Source of the DNA: Microlunatus antarcticus
Lineage (GTDB): Bacteria > Actinomycetota > Actinomycetes > Propionibacteriales > Propionibacteriaceae
Length of the DNA: 64,000 nt
NCBI RefSeq assembly: GCF_014193425.1
Contig: NZ_JACHZG010000001.1
Span: 3,534,001 to 3,598,000, forward strand
Direction: 5' to 3'
Shown: piece by piece, positions 54,153 through 62,613 of the stretch
Layout of the letters: each line of letters opens with the position of its first letter
How positions within the stretch are numbered: position 1 is the stretch's first letter
Notes under the pieces: model-generated
What the model was told of the DNA's origin: nothing
Database searches by the model: none
Seen by the model: the letters and a program-made list of their open reading frames with translations, nothing else
Made by a program: the position numbers and the translations under genes

Positions 54153-54158
54153 TACCCT
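54153..54158 (+). promoter_or_regulatory. Putative -10 box of leaderless EamA gene
   Basis: TACCCT ends 6 nt before the GTG at 54165, with no ribosome-binding site. Confidence 0.45.
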
Positions 54159-54164
54159 GACGCC

Positions 54165-55043
54165 GTGCTCTTCGTCGTCCTTGCGGGTGTATCGGGCCTC
54201 GTCTGGGGCGTCGGGGACTTCGCGGGCGGCAAGGCGACGCAGCGGGCGGGCGCGCTCCCGGTCGTGTGGCTGTCCAAGCTCTTCAGCCTGCCGCTCCTGG
54301 CGCTCTACCTGGTCCTGCTCCCCACCCGCCCCGACCCCGGCGGCCTCGCCTGGGGCGCCCTGGCCGGGGTCTTCGGGGCGGTGGGCGTGGTCGTCTTCTA
54401 CCGTGCGCTGTCGGCCGGGGCGATGACGGTGGTCGCACCGGTCGCCTCCGTCACGTCGGCGGCGATCCCCGTCGTGGTCGGCCTCGCCTCCGGCGAACGT
54501 CCCGGCCCCGTGGCGCTGACCGGCGTCACGTGCGCGCTGGTGGCGATCGCGCTGGTCAGCCTCGCTCCCCCGCGGCCGGGGGTCGTCTCGGTCGTCACCG
54601 GTCGGCTCGTCGGCCAGGCCGTCGTGTCCGGCGTCGGCTTCGCGCTCTTCTTCGTCTTCCTCGCCCGCGCCAACGTGGCCGCCGGCGGCGACGCCGGGCT
54701 CTGGCCCATCGCGAGCGCGCAGCTCGCCGCCCTCGTCCTGACCGGCACGCTCGTCCTGGTGTCGCGCTCCAGGCGCTCGTCGGGCCCCGGGACGCGCCTG
54801 TGGCCGGGCGGCCGCTCGCTGGCCTGGAGCGCGGTCGCCGGCCCCCTCGACATGTCCGCGAACGCGCTGTTCCTGGTGGCGACCCGCTACGGCGACCTCA
54901 GCCTGGTGGCGCCGCTCGCCGCGCTCTACCCGGTGACCACCGTGCTGCTCGCGGTGGTCGTCGACCGTGAGCGGCTGCGCCCGCTGCAGGTCGTCGGCCT
55001 GGTGCTGGCCCTGGCCGCCCTGCTGCTCGTGAGCCGGCCCTAG
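54165..55043 (+). CDS. EamA/DMT-family transporter
   Basis: This 292-residue membrane protein has about ten segments in two EamA repeats. The first repeat has VWGVGDFAGGKATQRAG and ALSAGAMTVVAPVASVTSAAIPVV; the second ends FLVATRYGDLSLVAPLAALYPVTTVLLAVV. Family members move amino acids, nucleobases or other small metabolites, usually outward; the substrate is unknown. The start is the GTG at 54165, placed by a -10 box upstream. The Fic module diverges from it, so the shared spacer regulates both. Confidence 0.87.
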   Translation: MLFVVLAGVSGLVWGVGDFAGGKATQRAGALPVVWLSKLFSLPLLALYLVLLPTRPDPGGLAWGALAGVFGAVGVVVFYRALSAGAMTVVAPVASVTSAAIPVVVGLASGERPGPVALTGVTCALVAIALVSLAPPRPGVVSVVTGRLVGQAVVSGVGFALFFVFLARANVAAGGDAGLWPIASAQLAALVLTGTLVLVSRSRRSSGPGTRLWPGGRSLAWSAVAGPLDMSANALFLVATRYGDLSLVAPLAALYPVTTVLLAVVVDRERLRPLQVVGLVLALAALLLVSRP

Positions 55044-55131
55044 GCGGACGCCGCGCGGCACTACGCTGGGCCGGTCAGGCGGCGTGGCCGCGAGCACCCG
55101 GTCCAGCACCGGCAGGGAGACGGGCGGCGGC

Positions 55132-56418
55132 GTGGACGTGTCGGTGGACTACCCCCGGCGCGTCGCGATGATCAGCCTCCACACCTCCCCGCTCGCCGTG
55201 CCCGGCGTCGGTGACGCCGGCGGGCTCAACGTGTACGTCGCCGAGGTCGCCCGACGCCTCGGCGAGCGCGGGCTGCAGGTCGACGTCTTCACCCGCGACG
55301 ACGGTTCCGCGCCGGCCGAGGTCGTCGAGGTCACCGACAACCTCCGGGTCGTCCACGTCCCCGCCGGGCCGCGGGGGCCGGTGGCCAAGGAGGACCTGCC
55401 CGACCTCGTGCCGGAGTTCGCCGACCGGCTCGAGGCGCGGGGCTCGGCGTACGACCTCGTGCACAGCCACTACTGGTTGTCGGGGATGGTCGGGCTCGCC
55501 CTGCGCCGCCGCCACGGCCTCCCGCTGGTCCACACCATGCACACGATGGCCCGGGTCAAGAACGTCAGCCGCCCCGCGGCCGGACCCACCGAGCCCGACC
55601 TGCGCGGGCTGGGCGAGACGCAGATCGTCTCCGGCGCCGAGGTCCTGACGGCCAACACGACCGACGAGGCCGCCGACCTGGTCCGCGCATACGGGGCCCG
55701 CCCGGACAAGATCGCCGTGGTCCCGCCGGGGGTCGACCTGCACACCTTCCACCCGTGCGACCAGCAGCAGTCCCGCGAGCTGCTGGGCGTCGACCCCGAG
55801 GCGCAGGTCGTGCTCTTCGTCGGCCGGATCCAGCCGCTCAAGGCGCCCGACGTCCTGATCCGCGCGGTGGCACGCCTGGTCGAGCGCGAGCCACGGCGCC
55901 GCGAGCACCTCCGCCTGATCGTCATCGGCAGCGCCAGCGGGCCCGACGCGGGCTGGTCGGGGACGCTCGCCCCGCTCGCCGCCGGGCTGGGCGTCGCCGA
56001 CCTCGTCGAGCTCCGGCCGGCCGCCGAGCGCTCCGAGCTCTTCCGCTACTACTGCGTGTCCGACGTGGTCGGCGTCCCCTCGTACAGCGAGTCGTTCGGC
56101 CTGGTGGCGCTCGAGGCCCAGGCCTGCGGGCGCCCGGTCGTCGCTACCGACGCCGGCGGTCTGCGCCACGCGGTGCACGACGGCCACACGGGTCGTCTCG
56201 TCGACGGCCATGACACCGACGCCTGGGCCGACGCGCTCGCCGAGCTGCTCGACCACCCGGCCGAGCGCGCCCGCCTGGGCGCCAACGCGGCCGCCCACGC
56301 CTCCCGCTTCAGCTGGTCCACGACCGCCGCCGCCACGCTCGAGGCCTACGGCGACGCGCTGAAGGCCGCCCGCAGGCAGGCCTTCATGACCGGCGCCTGG
56401 TTCGAGCGCGGCAGGTAG
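55132..56418 (+). CDS. mshA: D-inositol-3-phosphate glycosyltransferase
   Basis: This 428-residue GT4 enzyme (from the GTG at 55132; an earlier GTG at 55084 would add 16 residues) joins GlcNAc to inositol-phosphate, the first step of mycothiol. The family opening RRVAMISLHTSPLAVPGVGDAGGLNVYV is exact. Donor-site motifs are FVGRIQPLKAPDVLIRA and SYSESFGLVALEAQACGRPVVATDAGGL. A TACGCT -10 lies at 55062. Mycothiol is the main actinobacterial thiol, consistent with the proposed phylum. Its 3' end is 7 bp from a convergent USP gene. Confidence 0.93.
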   Translation: MDVSVDYPRRVAMISLHTSPLAVPGVGDAGGLNVYVAEVARRLGERGLQVDVFTRDDGSAPAEVVEVTDNLRVVHVPAGPRGPVAKEDLPDLVPEFADRLEARGSAYDLVHSHYWLSGMVGLALRRRHGLPLVHTMHTMARVKNVSRPAAGPTEPDLRGLGETQIVSGAEVLTANTTDEAADLVRAYGARPDKIAVVPPGVDLHTFHPCDQQQSRELLGVDPEAQVVLFVGRIQPLKAPDVLIRAVARLVEREPRRREHLRLIVIGSASGPDAGWSGTLAPLAAGLGVADLVELRPAAERSELFRYYCVSDVVGVPSYSESFGLVALEAQACGRPVVATDAGGLRHAVHDGHTGRLVDGHDTDAWADALAELLDHPAERARLGANAAAHASRFSWSTTAAATLEAYGDALKAARRQAFMTGAWFERGR

Positions 56419-56425
56419 TCGCGCG

Positions 56426-56965
56426 TCAGCGGCTCACGGGTCGCTGGTACCCGGGTCGCCCGGCGGTGCCGGCGGCGGCGAGGACGTTCCGGCCGACCGC
56501 TCCCGCCACGCGGCTGAGCACGGTCGGCGGCTCGCCCGAGAGGTGCGGCGGCATGACCACGACCGGGCAGGACGCGGCGTAGATCAGCCGGTGCGCGAAC
56601 ATCGGGCCCGCCAGCAGCTGGCGCGGGGCGTCGACCACGAGCAGGTCGGCCTCCTCGGCCGCCTTCAGCAGCACCCCGAACTTGCTGCCGCGGACCAGGC
56701 GCACCTCGGCGCCGTGGTCCTCGCCAAGGGTGGCGGCGACGTCGCGCTCGAGCCGTGCGCGCGCCTCCTCCTCCACGTCACCTGCCTGGGAGATCCGGCC
56801 GGCGGGCGTGCCGGACGGCGTCGCCTGGGGGTTGGGCAGGCGCCAGGCCCGGACCGCGACGACGCGGCCGTGGCTCCCGGCCTGCGCGCGGGCCCAGTCG
56901 AGCGCGGTCGGGGACTTCGACGTCGCGCTGACGCCGACGACGACGGTGTACGGACGATCGGCCAT
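56426..56965 (-). CDS. Universal stress protein family
   Basis: This 179-residue protein has a single UspA-type domain (YTVVVGVSATSKSPTALDWARAQA at the start; VRLVRGSKFGVLLKAAEEADLLVVDAPRQ in the middle; CPVVVMPPH near the end). The usual ATP-binding GxxGxxG near the C-terminus is absent or degenerate, so nucleotide binding is uncertain. The last 45 residues are a non-conserved tail. It lies downstream of the MFS gene. Confidence 0.82.
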   Translation of the reverse strand: MADRPYTVVVGVSATSKSPTALDWARAQAGSHGRVVAVRAWRLPNPQATPSGTPAGRISQAGDVEEEARARLERDVAATLGEDHGAEVRLVRGSKFGVLLKAAEEADLLVVDAPRQLLAGPMFAHRLIYAASCPVVVMPPHLSGEPPTVLSRVAGAVGRNVLAAAGTAGRPGYQRPVSR

Positions 56966-56987
56966 CTCGCTGCTCCTCCCTCGGGAC

Positions 56988-58460
56988 CTAGACCGGCAGC
57001 TTGGTCAGCTGGTTGCCCTGCTCGTCGTACGTGCTGAGCGGCGGGGCGATGTCCTCCAGCGCCTTGCCCTCGGCGTCGACGCCGAACTTGAACGCCACCA
57101 GACCGCCGATGAGCATGATCACCGAGGCGCCGACGTAACCCCAGAACAGCGGGCCGCGCTCGACCCCGCCGCCGATCAGCGCGCCGAAGATCAGCGGGCC
57201 GACGGCGCCGAAGAGCTGGGCGATGGAGAAGAAGTACGAGATGGCCTGCCCGCGCACCTCGAGCGGGAAGATCTCCGACACCGTCAGGTAGCCGGCCGAG
57301 GCGCCCGCGGAGGCGAAGAAGAACGACAGGCACCAGAGCGCGGTGTGCGTGCCGGCCGAGAGCAGGTCGGCCTTGAAGAGCAGGGCGGAGACGAAGAGCA
57401 CCGCCGCGGCGATCGAGTACGAGCCGCCGATCATCTTGCGCCGACCGACGGTGTCGAAGAACCGGCCGAGCAGCAGCGGCCCGAGCAGGTTGCCGATGGC
57501 GAAGGGGAAGAAGTACAGCGCGGCGCTCGAGGACGTCTTGCCGTAGAAGTTCTGCAGCACCAGCGACGAGGTGAAGAAGATCGCGTTGTAGAGGAACGAC
57601 TGCGTGATCATCAGGGTCAGGCCCAGCAGCGTCCGCGTGGGGTACAGCTTGAAGAACACGTAGCGCAGCTGCTTGAACGTGACGCCCTCGTGCGCCTTGA
57701 TCCACCAGCCCTGGGACTCGTCGAGGTGCGGCGTCTCCTGCCCGTTGGCGCGGACGGACTGCTCGATGCCGTCGACGATGCGTTCCGCCTCCTCGCCGCG
57801 GCCGTGCGTGACCAGCCAGCGGGGGCTCTCCGGGATGTGGCGGCGCAGGAAGATGATGATCAGGCCGAGGACCGGGCCGATGAAGAAGGCGATGCGCCAG
57901 CCGATGTTCTCGGCGAAGCGGTCGGTGTCGAGCAGGTAGAAGCTGCCGAGCGACCCGAGCACGGCGCCGGCCCAGTAGGTGCCGTTGATCGCCAGGTCGA
58001 CGCGCCCGCGGTACTTGCCCGGCATGAGCTCGTCGATGGCGGAGTTGATCGCGGAGTACTCGCCGCCGATGCCCATGCCGGCCACGAAGCGGAAGAACCA
58101 CAAGAACCCGACGTTGGGCGAGAAGCCGGCCAGGCCGGACCCGATCAGGTAGACGAGCAGCGTGATGATGAAGAGCCGCTTGCGGCCCAGCTTGTCGGTC
58201 AGCCGGCCGAAGAACAGGGCGCCGACGACCTGCCCGACCAGGTAGACCGTGGCCGTCGCCCCGACCTGGGCGTCCGACATCCCCAGGTCCTTGGCGTAGC
58301 CGGCCGAGGCGACGATCTGGATCTCCAGACCGTCGAGGATCCAGGCCGTCCCCAGGCCGAAGATGACCATCCAGTGGAACTTCGACCAGGGCATCTTGTC
58401 CATGCGGACGGGGATCAGGCTCCGGACGGGCCGGTCCTCGGTCTGTGCTGGTGATGACAT
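56988..58460 (-). CDS. MFS transporter, sugar-porter type
   Basis: This 490-residue 12-segment transporter has LGTAWILDGLEIQIVASAG in TM1, the sugar-porter RLTDKLGRK loop between TM2 and TM3, and RFVAGMGIGGEYSAINSAIDELMPGKYRGR. PESPRWLVTHGR and GRFFDTVGRRKM mark the linker and second half. Related proteins import aromatic acids, inositol or metabolites. The ATG at 58460 is placed by GAAGG 8 nt upstream; a GTG at 58469 is less likely. Confidence 0.88.
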   Translation of the reverse strand: MSSPAQTEDRPVRSLIPVRMDKMPWSKFHWMVIFGLGTAWILDGLEIQIVASAGYAKDLGMSDAQVGATATVYLVGQVVGALFFGRLTDKLGRKRLFIITLLVYLIGSGLAGFSPNVGFLWFFRFVAGMGIGGEYSAINSAIDELMPGKYRGRVDLAINGTYWAGAVLGSLGSFYLLDTDRFAENIGWRIAFFIGPVLGLIIIFLRRHIPESPRWLVTHGRGEEAERIVDGIEQSVRANGQETPHLDESQGWWIKAHEGVTFKQLRYVFFKLYPTRTLLGLTLMITQSFLYNAIFFTSSLVLQNFYGKTSSSAALYFFPFAIGNLLGPLLLGRFFDTVGRRKMIGGSYSIAAAVLFVSALLFKADLLSAGTHTALWCLSFFFASAGASAGYLTVSEIFPLEVRGQAISYFFSIAQLFGAVGPLIFGALIGGGVERGPLFWGYVGASVIMLIGGLVAFKFGVDAEGKALEDIAPPLSTYDEQGNQLTKLPV

Positions 58461-58590
58461 CGTCGGCACCTTCCCTTCGCCCGCGAGAGAGCCCTCGGCT
58501 CTTCATGTCGGCGGAGAAGTTACTCCTGGACGCGGGTACATCGTTGGGCGGGCTATGCGGCGCCCGCCCGGGCCGCGGGCCGGACCGGCC

Positions 58591-61563
58591 TCAGCCGAGA
58601 CCCCAGAAGACCCGGTCCACCACCGCACGCGCCCGACGCGTGACCCGCCGGTAGTCGGCGAGCAGGTGGGACGACTCCCCCGGCCCGTAGCCGAGGAGCT
58701 CGGCCAGGGAGGCCAGGTCCCGGGTGTCGCCGGGGATCGAGTCCGACGCGCGGCCGCGCATCAGCATGATCGAGTTCCGGATCCGGCTGGCCAGGAGCCA
58801 GGCCTCCTCGAGCTGCCCGGCGTCGAGGGGGTCGACGAGGCCGGCGTCGCGCAGCGCCCGCAGCGCCACGATCGTCTGGGTCGACCGCAGCGCGGGCAGC
58901 CGGTGCGCGTGCTGCAGCTGCAGCGTCTGCACCGTCCACTCGACGTCGGCCAGCCCGCCCGGGCCGAGCTTGGTGTGCCGTTCCGGGTCGGCGCCGCGCG
59001 GCAGCCGCTCCGCCTCGACCCGGGCCTTGAGCTTGCGGATCTCGACGAGCTGGCCGTCGGTCAGACCGTCCTCGGGCCACCGGCGGCGGTCGATCTCGGC
59101 CATCAGCCCGGCCCCGACCTCGGGGTCGCCGGCCAGGGCGTCCGCGCGGACCAGCGCCTGCAGCTCCCAGGTCGAGGACCAGCGCTGGTAGTAGTTCCGG
59201 TAGGCCGCGAGCGAGCGGATGAGCGCCCCGCCCTTGCCCTCGGGCCGCAGGTCCGCGTCCACCGCCAGCGCCGGGTCGGCACCGGGCCGGCTCAGGAGCT
59301 TGCGGAGCTGGGCGATGACGGCCGCCGCCGCCTTGGTCGGGTCCTCCGCCGAGGGCTCACCGTCGCGGGGGTCCGCCATGACGAACATCGCGTCCGCGTC
59401 GGAGGCGTACGAGAGCTCGCGCCCGCCCCAGCGACCCATCGCCACGACCGCGATCCGCGGGACCGCCCCGTCGGCGTCGGCCCGGACGGTCTCGAGCGCC
59501 GCGTCGATCGTCGCCGACGTGACGTCGCTCAGGGCCTCGCCGACCTCGAGCACGTCGATCTCGCCGAGCACGTCGGCGGCCGCGACGCGGAAGAGCTCGC
59601 GCCGGCGGATGGCCCGTACGGCCTCGACCGCCGCCGCGCTGCCCGACTGGCGCCGCGCCGCCGAGAGCATCTCGCTGCGGATCTCGGCCAGGGGCCGGGG
59701 CTGCAACCGCGACTCCGACGCGAGCATCTGGACGGTCTGGGGGGCTCGGGTCAGGAGCGAGACCGCGTACCGGCTGCTCGCGAGGATCCGGGCGAGACGT
59801 TCCGCCATGGCGCCCTCGTCGCGCAGGGCGCGGAGGTACCAGGGCGTCGAGCCGAGCGCCTCGGACACCTGCCGGAAGGCGAACAGCCCGGCGTCGGGGT
59901 TGGGCGCCTCGGCGAACCAGCCGAGCATGGCCGGGAGGAGCTGGCGCTGGATGCCGGCCTGCCGGCTGACGCCCTGGCTGAGCGCCGCGATGTGGCGCAG
60001 CGCGGCCGCGGGGTCGTCGTAGCCGAGCGCCTGCAGCCGGTCCTCGGCCGACCGCGTGGTGAGGCGCAGCTCGCTGGTCGGGATGCGGGCGACCGCCTCG
60101 AGGAGCGGGGAGTAGTAGAGCCGCTCGTGCAGGCGCCGGACGCCTGCGGCCACGTGCCGCCACGTCGACAGCAGCTCGGCGACGGGCTCGGGGTAGCCGA
60201 GCGAGCGCCCGATCCGCCGCAGGTCCTCCTCGGCCTCGGGCAGCACGTGCGTACGACGGAGGCGGTAGAGCTGGATCCGGTGCTCGAGCACGCGGAGGAA
60301 GCGGTACGACAGCGCCAGCGTCTTGCCGTCCTCGCGGCCGACGTACCCGCCCTCGACGAGCAGCTTGAGCGCGGGCAGGGTGGCCCGGACGCGCAGGGAC
60401 TCGTCGACCCGGCCGTGCACGAGCTGCAGCATCTGCACCGAGAACTCGACGTCGCGCAGACCGCCCTCCCCCAGCTTGAGCTCGCGGCCCGCGTCGCGCG
60501 CGGGGATGTGGGCGACGACCCGGCGCCGCATCGCCTGGGTGTCGTGGACGAAGCCCTCCCGCTCCGCCGCGCGCCAGACGTACGGCGTGACGACCTCGAC
60601 GAACTCGGCCCCGAGCGCGAGGTCGCCCGCCGCGGGACGGGCCTTGAGCATCGCCTGGAACTCCCAGGTCTTGGCCCAGGTGGAGTAGTACTTCGCGTGG
60701 CTCGACAGGGTGCGGACCAGCTGGCCGGCCTTGCCCTCCGGGCGCAGGGCGGCGTCGACCTCCCAGATGGTCCCGGCGGCGGTGTGGGCGGAGCAGATCC
60801 GGGTCATCTCCGCGGCCATCCGCGTGGTCAGGCTGACCGCGCGGTCGGTGGGGATCAGCGGCTCGCCGTCGGCGTCACGCACGGGCTCGGCGACGAAGAG
60901 GACGTCGACGTCGCTGAGGTAGTTCAGCTCCTGGGCCCCGGTCTTGCCGAGCGCCACCACGGCGAGCCGGGTGAGCAGCGCCTCGGGCCCGACCTTGGCC
61001 CGCGCGATCGAGAGCGCCGCCACCAGGGTCGCGTCGGCCAGATCGGAGAGCTCGTCGGCGACGCCGTCGACCGCCTCGATCGGCTCCGGGGCGCAGAGGT
61101 CGCGCGCGGCGATCCTCAGCAGCGCGGCGCGGTAGGCCAGCCGCATCGCGTCGCCGACCAGGTCGGTGGCCACCGGCACCGACGCCTCCGGGTCCGCGCC
61201 CACCGCGCGCAGCAGCTCCGCACGGAGGTCGGCGGCCGACGTCCGGGTCAGCCGACCGGTCAGGGCCTCGACCAGCTCGGGGTGCGCGACGAGGTGCTGG
61301 CCGAGCGCCAGGCTCGCGCCGACGACGGCGACGAGGTGGGAGCAGAGCTGCCGGTCGGCGACCAGGCGGTCGAGCAGCGCCGGGTCGGCGTCGTTCAGGC
61401 GGTCGAGGGTCGCCAGCGCGAGGTCCGGGTCGGCCGCCTGCCCGATCGTGCCCAGCAGCTCGAGCTGGTGCAGCGACCAGGGGGCGAGTCGGCGTTCGGC
61501 GCCGGCCGCGTCGGAGAAACCCCGCCGCGCCAGCGCGCCCTGCGCCGTCTCGATCCTCATCAC
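58591..61563 (-). CDS. glnE: Glutamine-synthetase adenylyltransferase/deadenylase
   Basis: This 990-residue protein has two nucleotidyltransferase domains: one near residue 216 (ELNYLSDVDVLFV) and one near residue 720 (ELSYASDADAMFV), each with the DxD metal motif, and linking helical domains. The N-terminal domain removes AMP and the C-terminal one adds it to the tyrosine of GlnA (Tyr402 at 34545-35966). It lies beside glnA2, as in M. tuberculosis (Rv2221c/Rv2222c, from memory). No PII gene is visible here. Confidence 0.96.
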   Translation of the reverse strand: MMRIETAQGALARRGFSDAAGAERRLAPWSLHQLELLGTIGQAADPDLALATLDRLNDADPALLDRLVADRQLCSHLVAVVGASLALGQHLVAHPELVEALTGRLTRTSAADLRAELLRAVGADPEASVPVATDLVGDAMRLAYRAALLRIAARDLCAPEPIEAVDGVADELSDLADATLVAALSIARAKVGPEALLTRLAVVALGKTGAQELNYLSDVDVLFVAEPVRDADGEPLIPTDRAVSLTTRMAAEMTRICSAHTAAGTIWEVDAALRPEGKAGQLVRTLSSHAKYYSTWAKTWEFQAMLKARPAAGDLALGAEFVEVVTPYVWRAAEREGFVHDTQAMRRRVVAHIPARDAGRELKLGEGGLRDVEFSVQMLQLVHGRVDESLRVRATLPALKLLVEGGYVGREDGKTLALSYRFLRVLEHRIQLYRLRRTHVLPEAEEDLRRIGRSLGYPEPVAELLSTWRHVAAGVRRLHERLYYSPLLEAVARIPTSELRLTTRSAEDRLQALGYDDPAAALRHIAALSQGVSRQAGIQRQLLPAMLGWFAEAPNPDAGLFAFRQVSEALGSTPWYLRALRDEGAMAERLARILASSRYAVSLLTRAPQTVQMLASESRLQPRPLAEIRSEMLSAARRQSGSAAAVEAVRAIRRRELFRVAAADVLGEIDVLEVGEALSDVTSATIDAALETVRADADGAVPRIAVVAMGRWGGRELSYASDADAMFVMADPRDGEPSAEDPTKAAAAVIAQLRKLLSRPGADPALAVDADLRPEGKGGALIRSLAAYRNYYQRWSSTWELQALVRADALAGDPEVGAGLMAEIDRRRWPEDGLTDGQLVEIRKLKARVEAERLPRGADPERHTKLGPGGLADVEWTVQTLQLQHAHRLPALRSTQTIVALRALRDAGLVDPLDAGQLEEAWLLASRIRNSIMLMRGRASDSIPGDTRDLASLAELLGYGPGESSHLLADYRRVTRRARAVVDRVFWGLG

Positions 61564-61619
61564 GCTGCGATGTTACGGACGTGCGACACGCACGGCGGCC
61601 AGACCCGGGTACGTTCCGT

Positions 61620-61633
61620 GGGCCTGTCGAAGG
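61620..61633 (-). repeat. Second copy of the dispersed CCTTCGACAGGC repeat
   Basis: GGGCCTGTCGAAGG is the reverse complement of CCTTCGACAGGCCC and matches 12 bases of the repeat after glnII (33210-33221). It lies in the spacer between glnE and the next gene. Confidence 0.5.
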
Positions 61634-61655
61634 GTCGGAGCTGGGGAAGAGGGTC

Positions 61656-62462
61656 GTGGTGCGGACGCGGAAGACACCGGGCGAGGCCCTGGTCGAGCAG
61701 AGCTGGGCCCTCCACGACTGGCTCGACGGGCTGGAGCCGGAGGCGTTCGCCCGCCCAACCGTGCTGGAGGGCTGGGACGTCCACGCACTGCTGGCGCACC
61801 TCGTCCAGATCGTCCAGGGGCTGCTCGACGACCTCGGCCGGCCCAGCGGGCTGACGCCGCTGACGAACGAGGTGCTGGTCTCCCGCTACGCCGCGGGGGC
61901 CGCGCGGATCGAGGCGCGCGAGGTCGCCCTCGCGACGCAGCACGACGCGTCGCAGCTGCTCGGGCTGCTCGCGTCGGCGCTCGGCCAGGCCGAGTCGAGG
62001 CTCGCACCCGGCGCCGGGCTGCCGGCCACGGTCGCCTCGGCCGAGGGACCGGTCAGCGCCGACGACCTCGTCGCCACGCGCGTCGTCGAGCTGGTGGTCC
62101 ACGCGGACGACCTGTCCCGCAGCCTCGCCGAGCACGAACCCGTACCCCTGCTGCGCCCCGCGCTCGGCGTCGCCTCCCGGGCGCTGGCGGGCATCCTCGC
62201 CGACCGCTTCCCGGGGCGTTCCGTGGAGGTCCGCGTGCCCCCGTACGCGGCGGTGCAGTGCTCGGCCGTCCGCGACGGCGTGCTCGACCCCGGTCCCACC
62301 CACACCCGAGGGACCCCGCCCAACGTCGTGGAGACCGACGCGGTCACGTTCTTCCGGCTCTGCACCGGGCGCACGGCGTGGGACGACGCGCTCAGGTCCG
62401 GCGTGATCGCCGCCTCGGGCCTGCGCGCGGACCTGTCCGAGATGGTGCCGCTGCTGGCGTGA
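61656..62462 (+). CDS. Maleylpyruvate isomerase/sterol-carrier family protein
   Basis: This 268-residue protein has an N-terminal DinB/mycothiol-dependent maleylpyruvate-isomerase-like helical bundle (LEGWDVHALLAHLVQIV and VVELVVHADDLSRSL hold the metal-type histidines) and a C-terminal sterol-carrier-like domain (SVEVRVPPYAAVQ to DAVTFFRLCTGRTAWDDALRSGVIAASG). Members often use mycothiol as cofactor, consistent with mshA being 6 kb away. The GTG at 61656 follows GGGAAGAGGG. It diverges from glnE. Confidence 0.8.
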   Translation: MVRTRKTPGEALVEQSWALHDWLDGLEPEAFARPTVLEGWDVHALLAHLVQIVQGLLDDLGRPSGLTPLTNEVLVSRYAAGAARIEAREVALATQHDASQLLGLLASALGQAESRLAPGAGLPATVASAEGPVSADDLVATRVVELVVHADDLSRSLAEHEPVPLLRPALGVASRALAGILADRFPGRSVEVRVPPYAAVQCSAVRDGVLDPGPTHTRGTPPNVVETDAVTFFRLCTGRTAWDDALRSGVIAASGLRADLSEMVPLLA

Positions 62463-62613
62463 GCGGTCATGCTCGTCGGCGCCCGAGCGAGCGGGACGTC
62501 GGAGCGGACGGGCTCAGAGCGGACGGTGAAGGAGGCCATACGTACGACCGGCGCGAGCCGCCCTTGACCGGGAGCGACGAAGAGCCGGCGATCGGCCCAC
62601 CCGTCGCAGGTGC

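Noticed and set aside
54106-54426. Alternative forward frame starting at an ATG in the fic operator
   Set aside because: It encodes a Ser/Arg-rich sequence without motifs; the overlapping EamA frame from 54165 is clearly the membrane protein.
58363-61854. 1163-codon forward frame opposite glnE
   Set aside because: Repetitive Arg/Gly/Val composition without motifs, whereas the reverse strand encodes a clear GlnE.
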